Shown: one piece after another, positions 43,171 through 51,437 of the stretch
Position numbering within the stretch: the first letter of the stretch is position 1
How the letters are laid out: each line of letters begins with the position of its first letter
Assembly (NCBI RefSeq): GCF_014204945.1
Contig: NZ_JACHMN010000002.1
Span: 4,301,001 to 4,365,000, forward strand
DNA length: 64,000 nt
Direction: 5' to 3'
Source of the DNA: Allocatelliglobosispora scoriae
GTDB lineage: Bacteria > Actinomycetota > Actinomycetes > Mycobacteriales > Micromonosporaceae
Position numbers and translations under genes: made by a program
The notes under the pieces: generated by a model
Databases searched by the model: none
What the model saw: the letters and a program-made list of their open reading frames with translations, nothing else
What the model was told of the DNA's origin: nothing

Positions 43171-44088
43171 ATGCTGGTCTTCGCCACCTCGGACAAGGGC
43201 GGCACCGGCCGCTCGGTCACCAGCAGCAACCTCGCCTATCGCCGCTCACTGCTCGGCGGCAACGTGGTCTATCTCGACTTCGACTTCGGCTCGCCGACCG
43301 CCGGCACCATCTTCAACATCGACGAGGTGATGCGCGGGACGCGCAACGGCGGGCTCCACTCCTATCTGCGGGGCGTCGCGGGCCAGCCGCTGCGACTGGA
43401 CGTCTGGTCCACCTCCGACCGGAGCAGCCTGCGCGGCCGACCCGACGGGGCCGGCCAGCTCGTCCTGCTGCCGGGCGACATCGGCGGAGCCGAGTTCTCC
43501 TCCAATGACGAGGTGATCCGGCGCTGCGTGCAGCTGCTGCTGCGGGTGGACGAGGAGTTCGACCTCTGCATCGTCGATCTCAGCGCGGGTCGCTCCTACG
43601 CCACCGATGTCGTGATCGCGGCGACGGCGCGGCCGGAGATGCGGGGCGTGGACGCCCGCTGGCTCGTCTATCACCGCTGGACCCGGCAGCACATCATCGC
43701 CGCGCACGGCCTGGTCTTCGGCGATCGGGGCCTCGTCGACCAGGGCGTGGCGATGGGCCACGATCGCCAGAAGCTCATCGACTCGATCAGGTTCGTCCGG
43801 ACCGCCGTGGTCGACCCCGACTCGGAGACGCTCGCCGGGCTGCGGCCCGAGCAGGTCGCCTGGCTGGAGGTCTGCAACCGGGACCTGCAGCGCCTCGCGG
43901 CGAGCGTGCAGATCGGCCGGATGAACACGGTCGGGATCATCCCGCTCGACCCGGTGCTGCAGTGGCGGGAGCAGCTCATCACCGACGCCGACACCGTCAC
44001 CCGTCAGATCGCCAACCAGGCCACCGTGGAGGCGTTCGTCAGCCTCGCCAAGCGACTGGAGGATGATGCGGCGTGGATCGGCCTGTGA
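43171..44088 (+). CDS. SCO2523-like variant P-loop ATPase (MinD/ParA relative)
   Basis: 305 residues. The N-terminus FATSDKGGTGRSV has the deviant Walker A shape of MinD/ParA/NifH proteins, where the first Lys signs the family, but the normal KGGxGKT lysine is Arg here (Arg14). LDFDFGSPTAG follows as the A' aspartates, and LCIVDLSAGR is the Walker B region. The invariant Lys-to-Arg change is the reason the family is called a variant P-loop. ATP binding may remain with reduced hydrolysis. The gene overlaps the next one by 16 bases. Confidence 0.82.
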   Translation: MLVFATSDKGGTGRSVTSSNLAYRRSLLGGNVVYLDFDFGSPTAGTIFNIDEVMRGTRNGGLHSYLRGVAGQPLRLDVWSTSDRSSLRGRPDGAGQLVLLPGDIGGAEFSSNDEVIRRCVQLLLRVDEEFDLCIVDLSAGRSYATDVVIAATARPEMRGVDARWLVYHRWTRQHIIAAHGLVFGDRGLVDQGVAMGHDRQKLIDSIRFVRTAVVDPDSETLAGLRPEQVAWLEVCNRDLQRLAASVQIGRMNTVGIIPLDPVLQWREQLITDADTVTRQIANQATVEAFVSLAKRLEDDAAWIGL

Positions 44089-45032
44089 ACCCCAGCTACC
44101 GCGAGGCCACGGCACAGGACCGCGTCGAGGGCGTCGTCCTCGCGCACCTCTCCATCGAGCTGGGCCACCTCTACATGGACGACTTCCGGGCGGGCCCGGA
44201 CCGGCTGCGGGAGATGTTCGCCGCGGTCGCCCCGTGGGTGCAGGCCGCCAAGCGGCGATGTGCGGCCGAGGTCACCGGCAAGGCCAGGATCAGCACCTGC
44301 TTCCTCATCGACGACTACTTCACCGTGTTCTCCTCGCCTCGCGAGGTGATCCCGCAGCTCATGGCCGCAGCGGGTGAGGCGGGACTGCAGCTCGACTACG
44401 TGGCACGGGAGTCGGCGTGCGCGGTGGCCGACCGGGTGCCGGTCGCGGAGCTCGTCGCCGCGCGGCTCGTCGCCGATCCGCCACCGGGCACCAACGGTTC
44501 GCGCCCGCCGGTCCAGCAGACCGGATGGCTCTGCAACGGCAGCCGCTCGCCGCAGACGGTGGTCGAGGAGGCGATGAGCGCCGCCCGGACCTGGCAGCCA
44601 CCGAGGGAGAACGGCGCGGTCAACCACTCGGTCTTCCTCGATGTCGAGCTGTGGCGCGACACCCCGGCCGGGCGGCTCTACGCCTGTGCCTTCCTCGCCT
44701 CCGTCTGGCAGCTCCTGCGGCTCGGGCTGATCCGGGACAACGGCGTGCCGGTCGCGACCGCCCAGCCCTGGGACGGCGGCGCCTTCCCCGATCAGTGGAG
44801 CGCGCTGGCGCCCGTCACCCGGCTTCGGCCCGAGGCGGCGGCTTTCGCGGCGTACACCACCTTTTCGGTTCTGGCTTCTCGCTTTTTGCCCGTGGAGCAC
44901 GCGGTCCGGACCATCCTGAGCCAGGTCAGCACGGAGCGCGCGCTCGCCGCGATGGTCGCGGAGCGCGCGCTCGGGGAGAAGCTCACGCTGTCGCCGGAGA
45001 TCGTCGGACGCATCCGGTACGCCTTCGATTAA
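44073..45032 (+). CDS. SCO2522-like protein
   Basis: 319 residues from GTG 44073, with GGAGGAT eight bases upstream, inside the end of the P-loop gene. It is soluble, opening with VEGVVLAHLSIELGHLYMDD and having ARISTCFLIDDYFTVFSSPR near residue 70. The Asp-rich FLIDDYF segment could bind metal. It belongs to the SCO2522-type proteins seen beside SCO2523. The stop overlaps the convergent 2-TM gene by four bases. Function unknown. Confidence 0.78.
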   Translation: MDRPVNPSYREATAQDRVEGVVLAHLSIELGHLYMDDFRAGPDRLREMFAAVAPWVQAAKRRCAAEVTGKARISTCFLIDDYFTVFSSPREVIPQLMAAAGEAGLQLDYVARESACAVADRVPVAELVAARLVADPPPGTNGSRPPVQQTGWLCNGSRSPQTVVEEAMSAARTWQPPRENGAVNHSVFLDVELWRDTPAGRLYACAFLASVWQLLRLGLIRDNGVPVATAQPWDGGAFPDQWSALAPVTRLRPEAAAFAAYTTFSVLASRFLPVEHAVRTILSQVSTERALAAMVAERALGEKLTLSPEIVGRIRYAFD

Positions 45033-46039
45033 CCGATCGGCGGGTACGGCTTCCCGTTGGCCCACAGGTCGTGGAAGCGATCGATGCGCTCGGTGACCCG
45101 CGTCGGGTTGGAGACGAGCGTGCTCGTCACGATGATCGGCCGCCCCTGCTCGGCGACGCGGGACGCGGTGGTCGCCTGATAGCTGAGCACGCCGTCGAAG
45201 ACGATGAAGTCGAAGAGGGTGGCCCGGCGGGTGGCCATGATGTCGTTGGGCATCAGCGTCCGCACCTGTACGCCGATGGCGACGTGCTCGTCGAGGATGT
45301 TGGTGAACTCCAGATCCATCTGGACCGGCCGATCCATGATGAAGACCCGCCGGATCTCGACCCCGCGCCGGATCGCCTCGCGCTGCGCCTCCAGGTAGAG
45401 CTGGCCGAGATCGCTGGTCCAGAGGCCGCCGTCGACGAATCCCCGGCCGCCCGCGTCGACCGTGGTGAGGCTGGTCGCGTCGATCGTCTGCGTCGCGACC
45501 TTGGTCAGGCCCAGCAGCCAGTCGCGGTCCTCGCCCTCATAGGTCACGTCACCGCCCTGGCCGAGATCCTTGAGGTAGCCCGAGAGCCGGGCGACCTCGG
45601 CCTGGGCGAAGTCGAAGATGAGCGACGGGGTGGAGTATTCGACGGTGGTCGCGTTCTTCACCAGCTGGGTCATCGCGTCCGTCTTCAGCGCCGACGCCTC
45701 GACCAGTCCGAAGAGCTGGGTCGCTTCGCTGATCTTGGCGAACTCGTCCCGGATCAGCTTCTGCGTCGCGTCGATGTGGTTGGTGAAGCTCGTCTCCAGC
45801 CCGCGCAGCCCCGTGCGCGCTTCGCCGACCCGCTGGTCCACCTCGATGAGGAACTGCGTCAGGAACGCCACGCCGCTGACGAAGACCGACGCGCCGATGC
45901 CCAGCAGGACGCTCTCCGACGTCTTGGCGTCGAGCGCCGCGGAGAGACCGAACGCGACCAGGCCGAAGAGTGCACTGACACCGACCTTGGTGATGATCTG
46001 GGACTTGAATGTGCTGGGCGTGAATCCGTTGTCGGCCAT
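45029..46039 (-). CDS. Two-TM protein with long coiled region and C-terminal alpha/beta domain
   Basis: 336 residues from ATG 46039 (GGGGGAT four to five bases upstream; ATG 46051 is the alternative). Two TM helices (about 20-35 and 45-66) are followed by a long helical segment (QRVGEARTGLRGLETSFTNH) and a C-terminal alpha/beta domain starting near 215 (LYLEAQREAIRRGVEIRRVF). That domain recalls PLD-like or DUF6879-type folds but lacks an HKD motif. It lies in the same minus-strand unit as the SCO2521-like gene and converges on SCO2522. Probably a membrane-bound partner of the module; an inference. Confidence 0.65.
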   Translation of the reverse strand: MADNGFTPSTFKSQIITKVGVSALFGLVAFGLSAALDAKTSESVLLGIGASVFVSGVAFLTQFLIEVDQRVGEARTGLRGLETSFTNHIDATQKLIRDEFAKISEATQLFGLVEASALKTDAMTQLVKNATTVEYSTPSLIFDFAQAEVARLSGYLKDLGQGGDVTYEGEDRDWLLGLTKVATQTIDATSLTTVDAGGRGFVDGGLWTSDLGQLYLEAQREAIRRGVEIRRVFIMDRPVQMDLEFTNILDEHVAIGVQVRTLMPNDIMATRRATLFDFIVFDGVLSYQATTASRVAEQGRPIIVTSTLVSNPTRVTERIDRFHDLWANGKPYPPIG

Positions 46040-46068
46040 GCGATCCCCCATCGGTTGCGGTGAAAGGG

Positions 46069-46995
46069 TTATCGCCCTTGCCGTTCCATCCCGGCGAGGG
46101 CGAGTTGATCCCGGATGCGGTCGACGTTGACCTGCCACTGACGGGTGAAGCCGGGACGCCGTTCGAGGCCTCGCCACAGCTCGGCGAGCCCGTGCTCGGT
46201 GCGGGCGGCGGGCATCCACAGGTGCAGCAGGTGGTCGATCGCGGGCCGGAGCCGCTCGATCGCCTCCGCTCGCGACGCGGAACCGAGCCGGGTGCGCTCG
46301 ATCAGCGACAGCAGGGTGGTGAGCAGCCAGTCGTGCAGCGCGAGGTCCTCGCAGAAGTCGGCGAGGTCCGCCGTCTCCGCCGTGATCGAGGGCAGCCGCA
46401 GCGTGCGGGAGACCTCGTTCTCCACGGTGAACGTCATCGTCGACCGGTCACCGGCGCTGAACGCCCAGCGCAGGCGGGTCCGCGATGTCCGGAAGGAGGC
46501 GCGGCGGTCGAGCTCCGGCCGATCCTGGACGGCGTCCATCGTCCGGGCGGCGATCGAGGCGAGGTCGATGCCGTCGCGGTGCGCGGGGCCGAGGAAGCCA
46601 TCGGCGAGGAGGTCGCCGTCGCCCCGGCCGCTGATCGTCTCGATCTGCCCGGGGTTGGTGAGGTAGTAGGACCACGGCTGCCGGTGAGTGCCCTCGCCGC
46701 GGACGACCCGGGCGTGGGCCGATCCCTGCACGATGTGGCCGCCGGTGAGGACGGCTCGTGCGGTGACCGTGCCGATGCCCCGGACACGTCGCCCGGTGCC
46801 GAGAATGGGGCAGTCGACGCCGCTGATCGTCTCGGGGGAGACGGCATGCGCGATCGGCCGATCGGATCTGCGGACCCGCTGTCCCATGACGAGGCTCAGC
46901 AACTCGCTCGCGGACCGGGCCGACACGGCGATCGAGTTCTGCAGGAGACCGGTGTGGACTTCCCCGATCGTCACGAGGTGCTGTCGCTCGATCAA
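46069..46995 (-). CDS. SCO2521-like protein
   Basis: 308 residues from TTG 46995, chosen because GGGGAGG is five bases upstream; ATG 47034 has no such site. The conserved opening is VTIGEVHTGLLQNSIAV, followed by SDRPIAHAVSP, GVDCPILGTGRRVRGIGTV and PWSYYLTNPGQIE. The C-terminal half has FCEDLALHDWLLTT and RPAIDHLLHLWMP. No enzyme motif is recognised. The pattern agrees with the SCO2521 family. Unlike the tight co-directional order expected from the Streptomyces numbering, it is on the opposite strand from the other members here, followed by the 2-TM gene. Confidence 0.75.
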   Translation of the reverse strand: MIERQHLVTIGEVHTGLLQNSIAVSARSASELLSLVMGQRVRRSDRPIAHAVSPETISGVDCPILGTGRRVRGIGTVTARAVLTGGHIVQGSAHARVVRGEGTHRQPWSYYLTNPGQIETISGRGDGDLLADGFLGPAHRDGIDLASIAARTMDAVQDRPELDRRASFRTSRTRLRWAFSAGDRSTMTFTVENEVSRTLRLPSITAETADLADFCEDLALHDWLLTTLLSLIERTRLGSASRAEAIERLRPAIDHLLHLWMPAARTEHGLAELWRGLERRPGFTRQWQVNVDRIRDQLALAGMERQGR

Positions 46996-47168
46996 CCTGC
47001 CCTCCCCACGTCCCGTCGCTGGTCGGCGTTCCATTGAACTCCATGATGACGCTGGCGTGCAACGCGACGATCACACCAGGTGACATACCCGGTCGGGCGA
47101 TCGATGGTCGGACATGCCATCCGCTGCTTGCCCGCGTTCGGTCTACTCCCTAAGGCTTCGATCCACGT

Positions 47169-47174
47169 TAATGT
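47169..47174 (+). promoter_or_regulatory. -10 box of the flavoenzyme gene
   Basis: TAATGT stands exactly six bases before ATG 47181, with no ribosome binding site: a leaderless promoter. Confidence 0.6.
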
Positions 47175-47180
47175 AATCGT

Positions 47181-48167
47181 ATGGTGACACCTGCGAAAAC
47201 CGACGTAATAGTCATCGGCGCGGGCGTGTCCGGGTTGACCACCGGGGTATGTCTTGCGGAAGCGGGGCTGTCGGTTCGCCTACTGTCGGATCGCCAGCTC
47301 ACCGCGACGACCTCAGCAGCGGCTGGGGCCAGTTGGAGTCCTTACATGTTAGGAGATGATCAACGTGTGATCGGCTGGGGCGAGCGGACCCGGGAGGTCC
47401 TGCAGGCCCTCGCCGCCGACGCCGATCACGGCGTGAGCATGGTGCTCGGCATCGACGCCGTACGCCAGGAGGAAGACCCTCCTGATTGGGTGCTCCGGCT
47501 GCCCCGCTATCGCCTCTGCGAGCCGCACGAGGTGCCGACCGGCTTCCGCAGCGGCTGGTGGTACGAGATCCCCCTCATCGACATGCCCGTCTACCTCGGC
47601 TATCTGGAACGACGCCTGCGCCGGGCCGGTGGGACGATCGAGAAGTCCCACCGTGTCGAAGCGCTGGGCGATGTCAGCGGCTCGGGCCGGGTGACCGTCA
47701 ACTGCACCGGCATCGGCGCCCGGACCCTCGTTCCCGACGACAGCCTGCGGGCCGTGCAGGGGCTGCTCGTCGTCGTCGACCAGCCGGAGCCGAGGATCGA
47801 GCACTTCTTCCAGGACGACGCCGACGAGGGCGATCTGCTCTACATCCTGCCGCACCGGGACGTCGTGGTCCTCGGTGGTTGCGCCCTGCCCGGGGATGTC
47901 GAGATCGGCGACGACGCGGCCGCCGCGATCATGGCTCGCTGCTTCGAGGTCGAACCCCGGCTGCGTGGACAGAGGGTGGTCGCGATCCGGCACGGCGTGC
48001 GGCCCAAGCGCAAGACCGCCCGGGTCGAGCGCGACGAGGTCGACGGGCATCCGCTGGTGCACAACTACGGGCACGGCGGCTCCGGGGTGACGGTCTCGTG
48101 GGGCTGCGCGGAGGAGGCGCTCGGCCTGGTCAGGGCAGCGCTCGCCGAGGTCGACGCGCTCATCTGA
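47181..48167 (+). CDS. D-amino-acid-oxidase-family flavoenzyme
   Basis: 328 residues. The FAD-binding motif is VIVIGAGVSGLTTGVCLAEA (9-28), followed by the DAAO-type TTSAAAGASWSPY segment. The substrate-binding Arg is in RHGVRPKRKTAR, and the C-terminal GHGGSGVTVSWG loop holds FAD. It oxidises a D-amino acid or related amine to the keto acid with H2O2. The downstream convergent aminotransferase could supply or consume the same keto acid. Leaderless by pattern. The exact substrate is unknown. Confidence 0.88.
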   Translation: MVTPAKTDVIVIGAGVSGLTTGVCLAEAGLSVRLLSDRQLTATTSAAAGASWSPYMLGDDQRVIGWGERTREVLQALAADADHGVSMVLGIDAVRQEEDPPDWVLRLPRYRLCEPHEVPTGFRSGWWYEIPLIDMPVYLGYLERRLRRAGGTIEKSHRVEALGDVSGSGRVTVNCTGIGARTLVPDDSLRAVQGLLVVVDQPEPRIEHFFQDDADEGDLLYILPHRDVVVLGGCALPGDVEIGDDAAAAIMARCFEVEPRLRGQRVVAIRHGVRPKRKTARVERDEVDGHPLVHNYGHGGSGVTVSWGCAEEALGLVRAALAEVDALI

Positions 48168-48180
48168 CCGTCGCGGTCAG
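48164..48180. terminator. Short hairpin spanning two convergent stops
   Basis: CTGACCG, TCG, CGGTCAG: seven-bp perfect stem covering both stop codons of the flavoenzyme and aminotransferase genes. Confidence 0.4.
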
Positions 48181-49340
48181 GCCCGCTCCAGCGCCGCAGC
48201 GAGCCGCCCCGCCGCCTCGACCAGCTCCCGGTCCGTGAGCATCGAGAACGCCAGCCGAATCCGGTCGTCACCGGCCCCGGAACCCGCGCCGGGCGAGCCG
48301 GGATGGAACTGCGTGCCGGGCACGAACGAGACGCCGTGCCGCTCCGCCACCGCGATCAACCGCGTCGCCGTGACCCCGGTCGGGAGGGGCAGCCAGACGA
48401 ACCAGCCCCCGGCCGGGTCCGGCACGAGCAGCTCGGGCCGGGCCCGGCGCAGTGCCGTGGTCAACGTGTCGCGCCGGTCGGCGTAGTGGTGGCGCAGCCG
48501 GGCCACGTGGTCGGCGTACCGGCCGGAGGTGCCGAAGACGGCCAGCGTCATCGCGGCGAAGTGGTTGATCCCGCCGCCGCTGACGATGAAACCGAGCCCG
48601 GCCAGCCGGTCGACGAGGTCGCGATCGGCGGTGACGAATCCCAGGCGCAGACCCGGTGCGACGGTCTTGGCGAAGGAGCCGATCCGGATGACACCCGACC
48701 CGGCACTCTCGCTCCACAGCGACGGCGGTGCCGGGTCGCCGAACCACAGCTCCCGATAGGTGTCGTCCTCGACGATCGGGAAGCCGCCGCGGCGGGCCAG
48801 CCCGATCAGGGCGGCGCGGCGGTCGGCGGGCAGGGACCGCCCGGTCGGGTTGGCGAAGACCGGCACGAGATAGAGCAGCGCGATCCGGCGACCGGCTCGG
48901 CGCATGGAGTCGATGGTCCGCCGCGCGGCCGCCGGGTCGATGCCGTCGTCGTCGCCGGGCAGAGGCAGGACCTCAGCGCCCTGACGCGTGAGGATCGGCG
49001 GGGCGAGGTGATAGGTCGGCGAGCCGGTGAGCACCACGTCGCCGGGCCCGGTCAGCAACGACGTGACCAGGTCCAGGGCGTGCGATGCGCCCGCGGTGAC
49101 GAAGATCTGCTCGGGGTCGACCGGCAGGGTGTCCGTGGTGGCGAGGTGGTCGGCGAGCCACTCCCGCAGCGGTGCCGGTCCGGGCGCGAATCCGTAGGCG
49201 AGGGCCTGCGGGCCGTGCTCCGCCATCGTCTGCGCGACCGCCGCCGCCCAGGCCTCGCCGGGGAGCGCGTCGGCGGACGGGTGTCCCCAGCCGAGGTCGA
49301 GGATTCCCGGGCGGCTCGTGAACTGGACGACCGACAGCAT
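48177..49340 (-). CDS. PLP-dependent aminotransferase, LysN/2-aminoadipate type
   Basis: 387 residues from ATG 49340. TAAGGT lies six bases upstream on the minus strand, so the mRNA is probably leaderless. Fold type I: FVTAGASHALDLVTSLL, VPVFANPTGRSLP, IVEDDTYRELWF and the Schiff-base Lys in IGSFAKTVAPGLRLGF. It lacks the GntR DNA-binding domain of MocR proteins. Closest in style to 2-aminoadipate/valine-pyruvate aminotransferases. It is convergent with the flavoenzyme gene. Confidence 0.88.
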   Translation of the reverse strand: MLSVVQFTSRPGILDLGWGHPSADALPGEAWAAAVAQTMAEHGPQALAYGFAPGPAPLREWLADHLATTDTLPVDPEQIFVTAGASHALDLVTSLLTGPGDVVLTGSPTYHLAPPILTRQGAEVLPLPGDDDGIDPAAARRTIDSMRRAGRRIALLYLVPVFANPTGRSLPADRRAALIGLARRGGFPIVEDDTYRELWFGDPAPPSLWSESAGSGVIRIGSFAKTVAPGLRLGFVTADRDLVDRLAGLGFIVSGGGINHFAAMTLAVFGTSGRYADHVARLRHHYADRRDTLTTALRRARPELLVPDPAGGWFVWLPLPTGVTATRLIAVAERHGVSFVPGTQFHPGSPGAGSGAGDDRIRLAFSMLTDRELVEAAGRLAAALERA

Positions 49341-49486
49341 CGATCGACCTTATCGAGTCCGCGGGGCGTGCGGGAGCGCCGCGACCGAGCTCCGCCGGGT
49401 GTGCCGGGAACGTTGCAACCGGAGCTTCGCGAAGCGCGTGTAGGCAGCAATCCGGGAGATCGAACCGGTGCCGGAAGGGAGATCTG

Positions 49487-49993
49487 GTGTCACGTTCAGC
49501 GACTGCGGAGATCGCGGTCATGCGGGTGGTGAGGAGATCCGTCGGGGACTTCGACGACTTCTACGCCGCCGGCTTCCAACCACTGGCGTTGCAGCTCTAC
49601 GCGTACCTGGGGGATCTTGGTTTGGCTCAGGATCTTACTCAGGAGGCCTTCTGCCGCGCGCTCGGCAGGTGGAAGCGGATCAGCACCGACGACGAGCCGG
49701 TCGCCTGGGTGCGCCGGACGGCCTGGAGCCTGGCGACGAAGCCGGGGAGGGCCGGCGCGGTCACGCGCGGGCGCCGCCAGGAGCTGATCGAGGTCGGGGC
49801 GCGGCGGCTCGCCCTCGCCGAGGCGCTCGCGACCCTGCCGCCGAATCACCGCCGAGCCGTGGTGCTGCACCACCTGGCCCGGCTCAGCGTTGCCGAGATA
49901 GCCGAGCAGGAGCGGATCCCGCAGGGGACCGCGCAGAACCGGCTCGATCAGGGACAGGCCGCGCTCGCCGCGGCCCTCAGGAAGGACAGCTAG
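49487..49993 (+). CDS. ECF-like sigma-70 family sigma factor
   Basis: 168 residues from GTG 49487 (GGGAG upstream). Region 2 (DFDDFYAAGFQPLALQLYAY to LAQDLTQEAFCRALGRWKRI) and region 4 (ALATLPPNHRRAVVLHHLARLSVAEIAEQ) are both present, in the short SigE-like form common in actinomycetes. The next gene begins directly after its stop and probably encodes its membrane-bound regulator. Confidence 0.88.
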   Translation: MSRSATAEIAVMRVVRRSVGDFDDFYAAGFQPLALQLYAYLGDLGLAQDLTQEAFCRALGRWKRISTDDEPVAWVRRTAWSLATKPGRAGAVTRGRRQELIEVGARRLALAEALATLPPNHRRAVVLHHLARLSVAEIAEQERIPQGTAQNRLDQGQAALAAALRKDS

Positions 49994-51178
49994 ATGACCG
50001 AGAACAGCAACCTCATCGACGACGCCTTCGACGAGTTCACGCAGGAGGCGCGGGCCACGGTTCACGCGCCGGGCGTGGCGCAGGCCCGCGGCGTGCTCGC
50101 GCATCGCCGGAGGGTACGCGCCACGACGCTCAGCGCGTTGGCCGCGTTGGTGGTCGCCGCGCCCATGGTGACCTATCTGCAGCTCGCCAACGGCAGCCAG
50201 GCGCCACCCGCCGTGACCGCCGACGCGGGATCGGTCGGCTCGCCCGGCCACCCGACTGCGAGCACCTCGCCGACGGCCGCCGCCTCACCGAGCCCGACGG
50301 TGTCGGCGAGCCAGACCGATCCGGCCGAACCGATCACGTCGGCGCAGCTCCTCGGGGTGGCGATCGAGCTGCCCCAGTGGCCGTGCCCGACCCGTGCGGT
50401 CACGCTGAGGGCCGCACCGCAGTCGGCCGAGGGCCGCCCGTGGCTGGTCGGCCTCGTCGACGGGGTCATGGCGCAGTCCGATCCGCATGTGAAGATCGCG
50501 CTGGTCCGCTGCGTGAGCGCGAAGGGCCTGATCGGCCAGGTGATCGTCGTCAAGCGGGACGCGTCCGGGAGCATCGTCGGCGCGGGGCAGATCATCGCCA
50601 CGTCGAAGGCGGTACCGCAGATCCTCGACGTGACGCAGAGCGCACCGGACCGCATCGCGGTCATCGTCGCCAACGGCAAGACCCAGCAGGAGCGGCTGTT
50701 CCGCTGGAACGGACGGCGGTTCGCCCAGGTTGCGGGACCGACCTCCTTCCCCGTACCGCAGGGGCCCTCCCACATGATCGTCACTGCTTCGCCGGTGACC
50801 TTCGGCGCCGAGGCCGACGGCGTCTGGACGGGCAAGGTGACCTTCACCGTCAAGAACAACGGGTCGCAGCCGTCCGCGAGCTTCAACCTGGTGGTCGACG
50901 TGGACGCCGACGGACCCTGCTCGGGCTGCGCGAGCGGCTACCTGCGTATCGAGGAGAGCTCCGGGACGGTGACGCCCAACGGGTGGGCCGGCGGAAGCGA
51001 CCTCCACGCGCCGCTCGCGCCCGGCGCCAGCGCCACGGTGACCGTGACGATCACGATGCGGCGGGCACACGCCTTCTACACGCCGCGCAACGTGGTCGGC
51101 GGGCTGCTCGCCCTGTCGGACGGCACCGGCGAGGGCAGCGCCGACCACCTGGCCGAGGTCGAGTTCGAAGTCGGCTGA
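49994..51178 (+). CDS. Single-TM protein, probable partner of the sigma factor
   Basis: 394 residues, ATG directly after the sigma-factor stop. A cytosolic N-terminus (about 45 residues, with VAQARGVLAHRRRVR), one TM helix (TTLSALAALVVAAPMVTYLQ), a Ser/Thr/Pro-rich linker, and an extracytoplasmic beta-rich region with a CARDB-like stretch (TGKVTFTVKNNGSQPSASFN) and a CSGC pair. This topology suits an anti-sigma or sensor protein, but no zinc-type anti-sigma motif (HxxxCxxC) is present. Confidence 0.75.
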   Translation: MTENSNLIDDAFDEFTQEARATVHAPGVAQARGVLAHRRRVRATTLSALAALVVAAPMVTYLQLANGSQAPPAVTADAGSVGSPGHPTASTSPTAAASPSPTVSASQTDPAEPITSAQLLGVAIELPQWPCPTRAVTLRAAPQSAEGRPWLVGLVDGVMAQSDPHVKIALVRCVSAKGLIGQVIVVKRDASGSIVGAGQIIATSKAVPQILDVTQSAPDRIAVIVANGKTQQERLFRWNGRRFAQVAGPTSFPVPQGPSHMIVTASPVTFGAEADGVWTGKVTFTVKNNGSQPSASFNLVVDVDADGPCSGCASGYLRIEESSGTVTPNGWAGGSDLHAPLAPGASATVTVTITMRRAHAFYTPRNVVGGLLALSDGTGEGSADHLAEVEFEVG

Positions 51179-51186
51179 TGAGAGAT

Positions 51187-51216
51187 GGCGGGAGCCGGTC
51201 CAGGCCGGCTCCCGCC
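51187..51216 (+). terminator. Hairpin after the sigma-factor operon
   Basis: GGCGGGAGCCGG (51187-51198) with CCGGCTCCCGCC (51205-51216), perfect 12-bp stem, no T-tract. Confidence 0.7.
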
Positions 51217-51251
51217 GTGGGATCCGGCCCCCACGGGACCGGATCCGCCGC

Positions 51252-51404
51252 TTACTCTGTGCGGGCACGGGGAGTCGAATGCTCGCCGTCACACAGTCCC
51301 CATGCGCCGCAGCCCGACCAGCGTGACGGCTTCGGCTCGATGACTACATCATCGGCCCCGGTCCGACAGATGAAGTCTGGGAAACCCGAGGGTCCGTAGT
51401 GCAC
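51252..51404 (-). CDS. Candidate 50-residue Cys-containing micropeptide
   Basis: Frame from GTG 51404, with GAGGG nine bases upstream, to TAA 51252. It has three Cys and many Gly, Pro and Trp: PDFICRTGADDVVIEPKPSR then WSGCGAWGLCDGEHSTPRAR. It fills the otherwise empty space between the sigma-factor unit and the SDR gene, opposite strand. No known family is recognised. The start lies inside a hairpin (51386-51419). It could be a chance frame. Confidence 0.4.
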   Translation of the reverse strand: MHYGPSGFPDFICRTGADDVVIEPKPSRWSGCGAWGLCDGEHSTPRARTE

Positions 51405-51419
51405 GCTGCGGACCCTCGG
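51386..51419. terminator. Inverted repeat upstream of the SDR gene
   Basis: CCGAGGGTCCG (51386-51396) and CGGACCCTCGG (51409-51419) pair perfectly over a 12-base loop. It could terminate transcription or be an operator for the SDR gene, whose -10 box (TAGGCT) is seven bases away. Confidence 0.5.
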
Positions 51420-51425
51420 TCTGAG

Positions 51426-51431
51426 TAGGCT
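51426..51431 (+). promoter_or_regulatory. -10 box of the SDR gene
   Basis: TAGGCT followed by six bases (GCCGCC) and ATG 51438: leaderless promoter pattern. Confidence 0.6.
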
Positions 51432-51437
51432 GCCGCC

